Origin: Gnetum montanum | Lineage: Eukaryota > Streptophyta > Gnetopsida > Gnetales > Gnetaceae | Length of the DNA stretch: 64,000 nucleotides | Direction of reading: 5' to 3' | Assembly: GCA_015680685.1 (NCBI GenBank) | Contig: MNCI01008036.1 | Span: 234,910 to 298,909 of the forward strand | Notes under the pieces: model-generated | Told to the model about the DNA's origin: nothing | The model's input: the letters and a program-made list of their open reading frames with translations, nothing else | Database searches by the model: none | Program-made: the position numbers and the translations under genes | Shown: positions 52,279 to 63,562 of the stretch, in pieces | How the letters are laid out: every line of letters begins with the position of its first letter | Numbering within the stretch: the stretch's first letter is position 1

Positions 52279-54641
52279 TGTCACACCCCAAGATTTCATA
52301 CTTAGATAAATTGAGTCTAATTACACAAATCTTATAACATGGGCATGCAATGTCAAAATACTTATATTCAAAAGAAAATAATCACCATAAGCATTATAAA
52401 CCTTAACCAAAACACATGATAAGCAATAACACATCAAAGTACTCTAAGCCACAATTCCATTTTCTAGAAACCATGATTGAATCTCAAAACATAACATGTT
52501 CATAGCCTCATAAGAGAGTTTTTGTAATCCAACATTACATAAACTTGGATATATCATGATCATCAAGACAACATAAACAAAATCTGAAAACGTAAAGAGA
52601 CTCTAAAGATCTAGCTTTCATCACCATCCAGCACCTAGCTTCTACCACCTAAATTTGCATTCACACATGCAAGAAGGGTTAGAAACCTTCTAGTAGAGCT
52701 CACCACCTTGGTACACTTGGAATAAGCTAATGAATGGGGTACATACTACACAAGAATCCATCTCAAGATTCATGAAATTATATACCAAAAGTCATATCCA
52801 AAACCATGATATCTACAAAACGTCAAGAGATAGGCAAACTAAGAATGAACTAAAATCGATCATCTGCAAGGACTCTTGGTTTATGAGGGTCTCACCTATT
52901 TGGATGATAGTGACATTCCTTAAGGATTGGTTGACCAACCTCACCTCTCTTGGATGAACTAAAACCTAGAAACAAACTCATACAAATTACCCACCTTGTA
53001 GGTTTGCATCATGGAAATTGGCCACATGACATTCGTAAGCGATGTGAGTAGACATTGTTGTCTAGATAGTTCCCCCACAATGCCCAATGTCACAACCTAA
53101 CTACAATCATTGGCAACATGGGTCAAGTAAGGGAGTCATCCTTACTCCCCACAATGCCTACCCATTGACAATTAGATCCAGCCACTCAGGATATGATCAT
53201 AAGCGACATGGGTCAAGTTCTAGAGGCCATCTTAGACTCCCCACAATGCTTACTTATCAATCTTGTAACAATCCATCTTCAAGAGATCAAAAAGAGACAT
53301 CAAAAATCAAGCATACTCGAGAGATTATGAAAATAGCATGAAATAGACATGATAGATGGTAACCTCAAGATGACCATAAAATTGATATGTTTTACCTAAT
53401 TCTGAAAGTTTTTGGATGAGTTTCAAAGACTTCAAGATGTCCTAGGGTCAAAAGGAACTTGTTTGAGCACAAAATAGAAATCCAAATCTCAGTTTGGGTA
53501 GATTTTTTTTTCAATCCTCGCAAGTAAAATGTCTTGTCTTGCCAAGAGATGTCTCTGGGAAGACATCTCTAGTCTAGAGGAAACATCTCCTGCAAGACAA
53601 CTTCTTGGATACATCTCCTGTGAGATGTCTCCCTCTTTGGAAAGATGTCTCTTACTAGACGTCTTCTTGGATATGTCTCCTGTGAGATGTCTCCCTCTTT
53701 GAAAAGACATCTCTTACTAGACGTCTTCTTCCTAGAGAGGTGTCTCTAGTAAGATGTCTTGTCCACCAAAGACATCTTCTACAATTCCTAGTGCTTTGAG
53801 AAAGATGTCTCATTTGGATGGAAAAAGGATGAAATCACTACAAAAAATCACCAAGGAATAATAATTCATTGAAGACTTCTAAAACATGGATGATAAAGTC
53901 GATAATTGCAAAGCAACAACTAGAACATTGAGACTGAACAAGGGAAAACAAAGCTTGGATTGGTTACTCTACCTCAACAAACTAAGTTGCAATGGAGATT
54001 AGACTGCAACACATGAGATGAATGCAAAAGAATCCAATCACCACAAGGGAGGGAGACACAACCAATGAGAAAGAGTAATTGATGTTAGAGGGAGATGGGA
54101 ACTCGCAACTAAATACCATGTCACAAACTCCAGCCAATATAGCAACAATGATTTTCGATGGGTTATCTCCGAAAATCGCATTCATAATAAATGGAAAAGT
54201 TTAATAAGAGTTTGATAAGTAATGGAAAATCCCAAATTCACATAGAAGTAAAGCTTTGTGCAAGTTATCCAAAAGTATGCTATTTTTCCACAAATTCCAT
54301 GTTCCAATTCTCAACATGTGCCACCTTCTAGCAACCTACTCTTTAGCAAGAAACACCAAGAAATTAGTAGCATCTAAATCCAAAAGTTCAACAAAACAAT
54401 ATTAACAAAGGATGCTTATTAGATACCAAAGTAAGAATTTTAAAAAGGAATATTTCGAAAGGGAAAGGTCATCAAATTAAGGGGGGCTAAATGAAAGCTA
54501 ATTAAAAGATTTCATAATATAATGGAACACAATCATTAATGTTTTAAAGGTGATGAGATCAAATCCTCCACAAACCTCAATTCAACAAAGATTAATGAAA
54601 GATAAAGATAAAACAAAGGGTTAAAAATATGGGTTGTTACA
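52279..54641 (+). repeat. 2.36-kb solo LTR of another family
   Basis: Starts TGTCACACCCCAAG and ends GGGTTGTTACA, flanked by a perfect 5-bp duplication AATCT (52274-52278 and 54642-54646). TGTCACACCCC...TTACA ends are typical of plant Ty3/gypsy LTRs. There is no internal region, so this is a solo LTR. Orientation is set by the TGT...ACA convention only. The open frames inside are fortuitous. Confidence 0.85.
53528..53815. repeat. AGATGTCT/AGACATCT motif cluster in the solo LTR
   Basis: About twenty copies of AGAYRTCT in both orientations within roughly 290 bp, including AGACGTCT, which is a perfect palindrome. Part of it is a 62-bp tandem repeat (TGAGATGTCTCCCTCTTTG at 53621 and 53683). Confidence 0.75.
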
Positions 54642-54649
54642 AATCTAAT

Positions 54650-55020
54650 ATGATTTAAAATGTCTACCCAATTTTGAGTAGCAACTAGAGCTTATCTAGT
54701 TGGCTCACATGCTTTGCATCTTGGAGGTACTAGGTTTGAAGCTCAATACTAGCACTTTATGCTAGCTTGAAGGCATGTTCCAAGCATAGATAACATGAGT
54801 ATATTCTCAATTTTTTTTTTTAAAAAAAATACATCTATACCCTAATTTTCATAGTTGGGCATCCAATGTCTAATCAAGCAATTGTGTGGGTTCCTAACCT
54901 TAACACACTAGGATAACTTTGAGGTTATTATCCAATTAAAGCTAATGGAATTGAACCTAGTATAGGTCTTGGCTTAGTAACCCCATGTTGTAGATTTGAT
55001 TCCACTAGGTAGCAGTAAGT
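54650..55020 (+). repeat. two weak tRNA-like (SINE-like) segments
   Basis: TAGTTGGCTCACATGC ... AGGTTTGAAGCTC (54695-54755) and TTGGCTTAGTAACCCC ... GATTTGATTCC (54968-55005) have A-box and B-box-like words at about the right spacing. The two are not clearly homologous to each other. Confidence 0.3.
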
Positions 55021-55859
55021 TATAAACTTCTATAAATCTACAAGCCTTCATTACCTTTCAATTCCACTAGGATGCCTCATAAGGTAAAATTTCCCTTACC
55101 TCATAAGAATGCTATTAACTCAAAGATTAAAACTAGTATTGACAAGAATGTTATAGTTGATGGTGAAAATTCTAGACTTAAAATCAATAAGAAACAACCA
55201 AGTGAAAATCTTCCACAAGTGGTACCTCTTTCTTGCTTTGATATAAATATTGGTATTAAGCCAATCATTTATCTCAAATCATTTTGCTATTTAAGTTCAT
55301 GGATGCTGAAAAGTAATATAAATTTTGTTAAGATTGGAACCTTCCTTCCTACTAATAATTAATTTTTTTCTTTATTTTTCAAAATATCAATTGTAAGGTT
55401 GTACACCTAAATAATCTTTTCTTACCATATTTTTTTTACCATATCAAAAGTCTTTTCTTACCATATCAAAATATCAAAGTCTTTTCTTACGATATTTTTT
55501 TTATGATGTCTACTCAACAAGAGGCTTGTGATGTCCTCCAAATTTTCTTTGCTCATTATTTAATCTTTTTTTGAATCCAACACCCAAATTAGAAGTTTGT
55601 AACTTAGTATTACCTTCTATAACCAAACCTATAACTCGGAGTTTCCAAATCATGAGTCTTACCATGAAGCTAACACCACATTGTTGATCTAGTAGATAAT
55701 TGACATGATTTATTATCAAGTATCTTATAAAGAGCCACCTTAATGTTTGTCTTATGACTATTATTGTATGTAAACTTTGATAAAGACAACATTGCATCCA
55801 ATTATTCCTCATACTAACATGCATAGGCTCAAAGAATGTCTTCGTAGATTTTTTAGATT
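55021..55859. other. intergenic sequence, no gene supported
   Basis: The open frame at 55072-55362 (96 codons, Lys/Asn/Ser-rich) has no recognisable motif. CTTTTCTTACCATAT-type words repeat at 55420-55500. Confidence 0.4.
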
Positions 55860-56060
55860 TATTTCCTCCTTCAATTTGCCAATTTGTTTGGGAAAGGAAT
55901 GCAAAAGTTATATTTAAGTTGGTACCCCTATCTGCTTGAAAATTTTGCTAAAATCTAAAACTAAACTTGGCATCTCTATCAAATATTATTGGACCTGAAA
56001 CTTCATGAAATCACAACTTGATGAATCTAAACCCTATTTTTTTTTTCACTTTTCTCGTAC
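55860..56060 (-). pseudogene. Ty3/gypsy integrase core fragment
   Basis: Minus strand in one frame: EVSGPIIFDRDAKFSFRF, a stop, then a stretch corresponding to LGT-x-L-x-x-x-T-A-F and SQTNWQIEGGN. This is the order of the second catalytic Asp (SDRD-x-x-F) and the HPQTDGQTE motif of Ty3/gypsy integrases. It is unlike the Athila/Tat copies elsewhere in the window. Confidence 0.55.
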
Positions 56061-58279
56061 AAAAGACGCTTGCACCAACCAAAGTTTTATTTTTTGATAT
56101 ACATGATTGTAACAACTAAAAATACAAGTCTAAGAAGACGTCAAAACTTATAAGAAACTAAAATAACATCAAAGGGAAAGAAGTTATATAGCTTAAGAAG
56201 TAGTATACTTTAATTTCAAATTTCAAATGTTAGTATTATTTAAATAAATAAGATTTCATGTACACAAGTTAGACTACGTCATTCAGAGTACATCTTAAAA
56301 AAAATTTTGTTCTTAAATGATTCGCAAGACCGTAGTGCAAGTCATTATAAAGCCTTTGAAAGCCACCTAACAAGTATACCAGCAACATTGTACAAGCACC
56401 ATTGCATTGTGTGTTTAAGGCAAGCACCATTGCATTGTGTGTTTAAGGCTTGTAGCTTCTGTTTAGATGTCCAGGCATTGCAACAAATTAAGCTGCATTG
56501 TCATTTTTGAATAGCTTGGTGTTTAAGACTTGTAACTTATGTCCTAATAAAATTAGTTTGCCTACTTGTTGGATGAAATTGTTGGTTCCTGCTTGAACAA
56601 CCCTGCTGATAAAGCAACGTGCTTAACACATGGATTTAACACACTGTTCTGAAAACATATGGATGTAACACATTGGAGATATGTACTTTCCGCAATATAT
56701 TCCTTCAGCTGTGAAGGACAGAATAAAACTGAAGGGCAAGTTCTTCCAAGAGGCAAGTTCACCTTACTGAAAGCATGCAGTTTTAAAGAACATTTAGAGT
56801 CCTAATCTTTAAAAGTTCCATAAAATTGCCGGTGCTTGAATCTACAGAGATGTTGCAAATCCTGCGATTCTTCATTACACCTTGTGAGGTAGACGGCTTA
56901 GAGATCCAAAAATAAAAAGAACAAAGTAGATCCTGCAAATCACCCATGGATTTACCTCCACCAAACCAACCAAGTTTCTTAATTTAAACGATCCAATCCG
57001 TGGATTCAGAAACCAAACAAACCCTAACCTTTTCCATCTTGGCAACAGCTATCACAAATCCTGTTCCAAATAGTATAGCTCTTATGATAGTAAGAGGATT
57101 CCACTGAATTCCCCATCTATAACTTTCGCTCGCATTTAGGTCAGTTATGAGGCTTACTATGAAGCACTCTCATATGCAAATACTATAATAGCCCAAAAAA
57201 CATGGATGGCTCTGCCACTGCATTTGCACCAGTGATGCAATTGAGTATATAAATATCCAAAAGCAGATTAACAAAGAGTATCAGATCAGGAGCATCAAAG
57301 GACCAAAACCGTATATGCTATGCACTGGACCTTGTTTTTGAGCACTAGTGTTGAAAAATATTATATAAATCAGACAGCCTGCATCTAGATAGCAAAAAAA
57401 ATATCGTATCTGTTAGAAAACATGCATCTAGATAAGAAAAAGAAAAAGATGGGCATTAGGCCAATATGAATTTGACACGTTTATATGCAAAATGCCATTT
57501 TGTAGTGGTTGACCGCAGACAAAGAGAACTTTTTCAAACCGCCAAAGAAGCTTTTTCTGTCACTGTGAAAGTCATAACAAAGTCTCAAAAGTTCACCATA
57601 GATGCCATCACCACAAATGAAGAGCTTGAACCTAATTCCATTGAATTGTCAATTTCCCGTAACAGTTCTGATACCAAGGATCGCCATCTGCATCGCAAAT
57701 CCTAAGATTTGTTTTTTTATTTTTTTCAAGACAGCGATCTCTACCAAAATGATGAATTCAAAACCCAGAACGGACAATGAAGCTTTTAAGACGACCTAAT
57801 CGTCATGAGCACTAACGTTTAAGAAATTCAGGAGCGAATCAATTATTGCCCTTTTAGAGGATCATGGTGACTTTTGGATCTTAAACTACAGGTTAAAGCA
57901 GGGGCAGAAAGAGGCAAGAATTTGCATGGGCTGCTTGAATTTTCAAGGACCAGGCATCCAAAACAATGGTGAGGGGAATTCTGAGGTTCCTGATTCCTCC
58001 ATTAAATCTTAAAAATAAGTTGCAAAAAGCAGCATAGAATCCATCTAGAGAAATGCATTTAGGTTTCCCAAGGGCAAATGCAGTGCAGTGGAATGGAATC
58101 AAGACACGGAAGAAAAAAGCAGCTAGTAGCACCAATGGCTGCAGGACAATGACTCTTGCTCCGGATCATTCTCCTCTTTGCAGGATTCCACGACTTTTAC
58201 CATCTCACCATATAATTACAGGTATAACAATTCTAAGAGTCCTCGTCATGTATGAACATTAGAGACACTAAACCCACGA
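56061..58279. other. 5' flank of the receptor kinase gene
   Basis: No other gene could be supported. A 28-bp tandem duplication (CAAGCACCATTGCATTGTG) lies at 56394-56449. A TATAATTA-like sequence near 58211 is a possible but weak core promoter. Confidence 0.45.
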
Positions 58280-61200
58280 ATGGCAAAGAGACTAGAGCCA
58301 TCGGTGAGGGTTTGGGTTGTTTTTGGGATGGTGCTAATTGCTGCCATATGCATGGCAGCAGTTTGTTCCGCGGATTTGGATTTGAATTTGGTTGTGGGTT
58401 CTTCGTCTTCTTCTTCTTCTGAGGCCATGATCCTGCTTTCCATCAGGCAATCATGGTTTGGCCCTAAAGACTGGAAATTAGAAACGAATTCAAATTCAAG
58501 CTCAAGCTACGGTACTTCTTCTAGTTCAGTTCCTTACCATTGTAACTGGACAGGAGTGACCTGTGATGTACATGGCAGAATCACAGGTCTGCATCTCTGC
58601 AACTTGACTCTGAATGGCACATTATCTGCAGAGATCAGCAATTTGAAGTACCTGCAAGAGATCACTCTCTCAGGGCTGAATCTTACAGGCCCACTGCCTG
58701 CAGAAATCACAGAGTTGCCATGTCTCCAGGTTCTCAACCTGGCCCGGAACAATCTCACTGGTGGGTTCATGCCCAACAACGTCTCCGCAAAGCTCCTGAT
58801 TCTTGATCTTTCTGAGAACAATCTTACAGGCCCACTGCCTGCAGAAATCACAGAGTTGCCATGTCTCTGGGTTCTCAACCTGGCCCGGAACAATCTCACT
58901 GGTGGGTTCATGCCCAACAACGTCTCTGCAAAGCTCCTGATTCTTGATCTTTCTGAGAACAACTTCAAAGGGCCACTCCCCAGGATTCTTGGAAGGCTCC
59001 AGAAGCTCAAGCACTTAAATCTGGGAGGCAATTTCTTCAGTGGCGGAATCCCAGTTGAGTACTCAGAAATCCAGACTCTGGAGTACCTGGGTCTCGCTGC
59101 AAACAATCTGGAAGGCCAAATTCCTCCGGAGCTAGGAAAACTGAGAAATCTCAAGTATCTCTTCCTGGGGCATTCCAATAACTATTCTGGCAAAATCCCT
59201 CCGGAGTTGGGCAATCTAAGCAGTCTGATCAGGCTAGACTTGTCAGACTGTCACATCTCTGGTCCAATTCCACCAGAGCTGGGAAATCTGAAGAATCTGG
59301 ACACACTGTTCCTATATAACAACAGCCTTTCTGGGTCAATTCCAGTAGAGCTCTCTGGCCTCTCAGCGGTAAAATCTCTGGATCTCTCCCTCAATGAGCT
59401 TGAAGGAAAGATTCCACCTGAGTTCTCAGCTCTGAGGAACATGACCCTCCTGCAACTTTTCACAAACCACCTGTATGGTAAAGTTCCAGATTTCCTGGGA
59501 GATTTGCCACACCTGGAAGTTCTAGCTCTCTGGAACAACAATTTCACAGGGCATCTGCCTCAATCTCTAGGGCTGAATGGCAAATTCCTCCAGTTGGATG
59601 TTTCAAACAACAGGCTCACAGGCCCCCTTCCCACTGCTCTCTGCAACAGCAAAAAGCTCGAGATGTTAGTAGTCAGTATCAATTTCTTCTCCGGGCCAAT
59701 CCCAGAATCTCTGGGCACCTGCAAATCCCTCAAAAGAATCATACTGGCCCAGAATTTCTTCAATTCCACAATCCCCCCAGGCCTGCTGAGCCTCCCCATC
59801 GCAGATCTGGTGGAGCTCAGTGATAATCGCCTCACAGGCCCAATTCCCAGCACCATTTCTCGATCAAAATCCATGACGCACCTCAACCTCTCCAACAATT
59901 TCCTCTCAGGTCCAATCCCTGCAAGCATCTCAAATCTCTCAGGCCTCGAAGAACTCCTACTCTACAATAACCAGCTCACAGGCTCAATTCCCCCAGAGCT
60001 CTCCAAGCTAAAGAACTTATCCAACCTGAACCTCAGCCAGAACCAGCTCTCAGGCCAAATCCCACCACAAATCGCGAAAACCAGAGCCCTCAGTCTAGAT
60101 CTCAGTAGGAACAATCTTAGCGGCCAAATTCCCCAAGAAATTTCCAGAATGCCGTTGCTCAACACCCTGAATCTCTCCAGAAACCACCTCACAGGACCAA
60201 TCCCAGAGCAAATATTTTCCATGCTAGGGCTGCTAAACCTAGATCTCTCCTACAACAATCTCTCCGGCACAATCATCCTCGGAAAAAAGGGATTTTTGAA
60301 CCCCGGATCATTCTCTAATAACCCAAATCTCTGCCTCCCCAACCTGATCCACTGCCCTAGAAACCCTAATTCCCAACGAACCCCAAAAACCCTAATTCGA
60401 AAACTCGTCCTAAAAACCACCCTCTCCTTCCTGATCGCATTTTTCGCATTGGCCATGATAATCGGCTCGTTCTTCCTCCGCAAAGCATCCAAAAACAACC
60501 CAAACCAGTGGCAAATGACGCAATTCCAGCGCCTGGATTTCACCATCAACGAAATCATCGCCTCCCTGAGCGACGAAAACGTTATCGGCAAAGGCGCGGC
60601 GGGAGTGGTTTACAGAGCCACGGCATCGAATGGAAGACAGATCGCAGTCAAGAAATTGCAGATATCGGAGGCGCAGGATCGCGGATTCAACGCAGAGATC
60701 AAGACCCTGGGATTGATCAGGCACCGAAACATCGTCAAGTTGCTGGGATCCTGCACCAGAAATGATACCAGTTTGCTGATATATGAATACATGCCAAATG
60801 GCAGTCTGGGAGATCTGCTACATGGCCAGAATGGAGGATTCCTGGCTTGGAAATCGAGGTGCCAGATTGCCGTTGATGCAGCAAAGGGGCTCTGCTACCT
60901 TCACCATGAATGCAAACCTAGGATTGTGCATAGAGATGTGAAGTCCAACAACATTCTCCTTGCGGAGGATATCTCTGCTAAGGTGGCTGATTTTGGGCTG
61001 GCTAGGTTCTTTGAGGGGGGTGATGATATGTCTGCTATAGCAGGGAGTTATGGCTACATAGCCCCTGAGTATGCTTACACCTTGAATGTTGATGAGAAGT
61101 GTGATGTCTATAGCTTTGGGGTCGTGGTCCTTGAGTTGATCACGGGGTGTCGAGCTATTGGGGATAGGTTCGGGGAGGAGGAGCTCTGCATAGTGCAATG

Positions 61201-61405
61201 GATTGGCAAAGTCATGGCAAAGCATGGCAACAAGGTAGAGGATGTTGTTGCTGAAGTGGTTGATAAGAGGATGGTTGTGGTGCCCATGCCTGAGGTGATG
61301 AAGATGTTTGATGTGGCCCTTAAGTGTGTCAACCCTGAGAGCTCCAAACGACCTGACATGCGTTATGTACTTCATATGTTGTGTGATGTGATAACTACAT
61401 CTTAG
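58280..61405 (+). CDS. CLAVATA1/BAM-like LRR receptor kinase (LRR-XI)
   Basis: 1041 residues in one uninterrupted frame starting ACGAATGGC. A signal peptide covers residues 1-31 (hydrophobic VWVVFGMVLIAAICMAAVC). The N-terminal cap has the Cys pair HCNWTGVTC near residue 93. About 23 leucine-rich repeats span residues 105-670 (pattern NLSGxIPxxL), with a C-terminal Cys pair LCLPNLIHC near 682. The transmembrane segment is near 709-732 and the kinase occupies about 760-1034. Kinase motifs are complete: GKGAAG loop, AVKK lysine, HRDVKSNN, DFG, APE and SYGYIAPEYAYT, so an active RD kinase is expected. Family knowledge: CLV1/BAM kinases bind CLE peptides at the plasma membrane and control stem-cell number. 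The tail after the kinase is very short (CDVITTS). The ligand cannot be read from the sequence. CLV1-type genes usually have one intron in the kinase part; none is needed here. Confidence 0.93.
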   Translation: MAKRLEPSVRVWVVFGMVLIAAICMAAVCSADLDLNLVVGSSSSSSSEAMILLSIRQSWFGPKDWKLETNSNSSSSYGTSSSSVPYHCNWTGVTCDVHGRITGLHLCNLTLNGTLSAEISNLKYLQEITLSGLNLTGPLPAEITELPCLQVLNLARNNLTGGFMPNNVSAKLLILDLSENNLTGPLPAEITELPCLWVLNLARNNLTGGFMPNNVSAKLLILDLSENNFKGPLPRILGRLQKLKHLNLGGNFFSGGIPVEYSEIQTLEYLGLAANNLEGQIPPELGKLRNLKYLFLGHSNNYSGKIPPELGNLSSLIRLDLSDCHISGPIPPELGNLKNLDTLFLYNNSLSGSIPVELSGLSAVKSLDLSLNELEGKIPPEFSALRNMTLLQLFTNHLYGKVPDFLGDLPHLEVLALWNNNFTGHLPQSLGLNGKFLQLDVSNNRLTGPLPTALCNSKKLEMLVVSINFFSGPIPESLGTCKSLKRIILAQNFFNSTIPPGLLSLPIADLVELSDNRLTGPIPSTISRSKSMTHLNLSNNFLSGPIPASISNLSGLEELLLYNNQLTGSIPPELSKLKNLSNLNLSQNQLSGQIPPQIAKTRALSLDLSRNNLSGQIPQEISRMPLLNTLNLSRNHLTGPIPEQIFSMLGLLNLDLSYNNLSGTIILGKKGFLNPGSFSNNPNLCLPNLIHCPRNPNSQRTPKTLIRKLVLKTTLSFLIAFFALAMIIGSFFLRKASKNNPNQWQMTQFQRLDFTINEIIASLSDENVIGKGAAGVVYRATASNGRQIAVKKLQISEAQDRGFNAEIKTLGLIRHRNIVKLLGSCTRNDTSLLIYEYMPNGSLGDLLHGQNGGFLAWKSRCQIAVDAAKGLCYLHHECKPRIVHRDVKSNNILLAEDISAKVADFGLARFFEGGDDMSAIAGSYGYIAPEYAYTLNVDEKCDVYSFGVVVLELITGCRAIGDRFGEEELCIVQWIGKVMAKHGNKVEDVVAEVVDKRMVVVPMPEVMKMFDVALKCVNPESSKRPDMRYVLHMLCDVITTS
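58679..58960 (+). repeat. 141-bp in-frame tandem duplication in the LRR ectodomain
   Basis: 58679-58819 and 58820-58960 differ at only three positions. Two of these turn a Gln codon into Trp (LPCLQVL versus LPCLWVL) and one is silent. The unit is 47 residues, which is two leucine-rich repeats. Confidence 0.95.
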
Positions 61406-61570
61406 GCATCTTTAAGTTCTATGTATGTTCTACCGAAGTATCTTGTTGGGAAGCATACATATAGTAGTTTTAAGCTCCAACACACCACTCTCATGTATCT
61501 ACACCTTAGATTTTGTTTTGTTGAAATGATACTAATTTTCTATAAACTAGGATGAGTGATGCTTATACTT

Positions 61571-61577
61571 CAATAAA
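61571..61577 (+). terminator. candidate polyadenylation signal
   Basis: CAATAAAA about 165 bp after the stop codon of the receptor kinase gene. Confidence 0.45.
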
Positions 61578-62155
61578 AACATTATATGTATGTAACTTTG
61601 TATATAATTTTCGATAATAGTTCTTATTATGGGTAATGGAATTGTGATAGATGGTATCAATAAGATACATTTTTGTTTATAAAAAATAAGATAGCACAGT
61701 TAAATCTAAAAGTGTAGTCATTTGGTCCTTGAAACCTCCATCATAACTTCTAATATTAAAACTATTTCATAAACAAGTGAACATAGTATTGATTTGCCAT
61801 ATCCTAGAAAATCAACCATGATAGTTAGTGGGGCAAGATAACAAGCATCAAAACAATGTTATTGATCTCATATTGTGATATGTTTTTGTCCAAATACTGG
61901 GTTATCTACCTATAGTTAGAGTTGTGCTATATAAGTAAATGATGTGCTACAAAAGCATAATATTAAAGTGCTTATCTCATTTCTTTTGCTTGCCAAATTA
62001 GACAATGCTTTAATGGTACATTGTGCCATTCATATTGGGTCTTTTATACATAAACATACCATGTTGATTTTTCATAACTGTACTCTAAACTTTAATATCA
62101 ATTCTAAATAGTACTACGAGGTTTCTTGTTTTGTCGAGTTCTTCAATTCATAACT

Positions 62156-62192
62156 GAGTCATGTTTTGTCAAGCTTATGTAAAACATGACTC
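62156..62192. repeat. 12-bp perfect inverted repeat at the E5 LTR start
   Basis: GAGTCATGTTTT (62156-62167) and AAAACATGACTC (62181-62192) with a 13-bp spacer. It is near the U3 terminus, where other LTRs of the group have different palindromic arrays. Confidence 0.85.
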
Positions 62193-63525
62193 ATCATACC
62201 CCCATGATTGAATGAAAACTTGTCCTTGAGTGTAGAAGAAGAGGAACAAGTCCCTTACAAAATATATTAGGAGGTATGGAATGTTTGATTGATATGCAAA
62301 GTGATACAGAGGAAATAGACAAATACAAAAGTGCTCGAGCTTACATCATTACAATTGTGTACAAAATTGGGTGTTCATGACAACAGGAAAGAACACCCTT
62401 GGATCCAATGGACATCCAACCCCTCATGGCAATAGAAGAATGAGGGAAAGGTAGAAGAGATCTAGTGGTCATGAAAAATCTCTCATGAGTGATATTGTTG
62501 CATCATCCTTAGTGAAGAAAGTCTCACTTCTAGTCCATGTTCCCCACTGTAATCACAACAAATCAAGGATTATTATATAAAGTGTAACACATGGTAGTTG
62601 AATACATTGCCTCGTTAATGATTTTATTTAGCTAAGTTGTGATTGTGGTAGATTAGTTACTTGATAATGTTAGTGGGAAGACTTACAAATGGGTTAAGTA
62701 AGAGAAGCGGTCCATAAAATTCAGATAAACCTTAACATAAGGAATACTAGAAAGAGGGTATGGAAATTCACAATAATAAAAATAAGGAATTCACTAAAAA
62801 TAGTTGTGAAGATGTGAACAATAGGATAACATTGATGGGGCAAATAAAAAGAATTCGATTGTAAAAATTTCTAAGGTTAAAGAACTTAACTTAATCATAG
62901 CAAAAGATATGTAAGCGGGTCCTCCCTAAAGCAGGCATAGGCCTTTTATGCCATTGCATAACTTCAAACCAAGGAGTCCATGGGCTCCATGGATGATTAA
63001 TGGTTACAGAAGGTTAAGTACAAAAACCTAGAAATAATTGACCAAGAAACCCGACACATCAAATCATAACATCAAATTAGAACATGAAATCGGCAATGAA
63101 GTGAGGCATGAAAAGCATAGATGGATGAAAGAGAGAATGGAATGGAGTTCCTAATTATCATCACATGAAGTCCCTTGTGGAGTTTGTGATTAAATGACTT
63201 GGTAGGATCCATCCTTAGTCCATACCAAAACCAACCACTTTCAGTGACTTCGCATTGACATTCCAAGACTAGTCCATCCCCTGAGACACAAGAATGCTTC
63301 CACAAAACAACCACCATTCCAAATTGGAGAAGAAGTAGAAAGTGAGAAAGGGCCTTAGAGGAGACAAGACAAGTCCCATAACTAGTGCTTGTAGCCCTTT
63401 TATTTGGTCTAAGGGATATGCTTTGAATTCTCATATTATTTATTTATTTTTGGAATGGAAACCACACCATGCAAAGACCCATGCATTTTCGCATTTATTT
63501 TGTCCAAGGGATGTGCTTTGAATCC

Positions 63526-63528
<3 letters not shown>

Positions 63529-63559
<31 letters not shown>
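63529..63559 (+). repeat. (TC)n microsatellite
   Basis: About 31 bp of uninterrupted TC repeat, at the place where C has a T-rich tract (41090-41112). Confidence 0.95.

Positions 63560-63562
<3 letters not shown>

Noticed and set aside
53489-53710. Lys/Arg/Ser-rich minus-strand peptide in the solo LTR
   Set aside because: It is simply a translation of the AGATGTCT repeat cluster.
58534-59178. 214-codon minus-strand frame opposite the receptor kinase
   Set aside because: It is an antisense shadow of the repetitive LRR coding sequence, with no motif of its own. The same holds for minus frames at 59251-60591 and 60818-61375.
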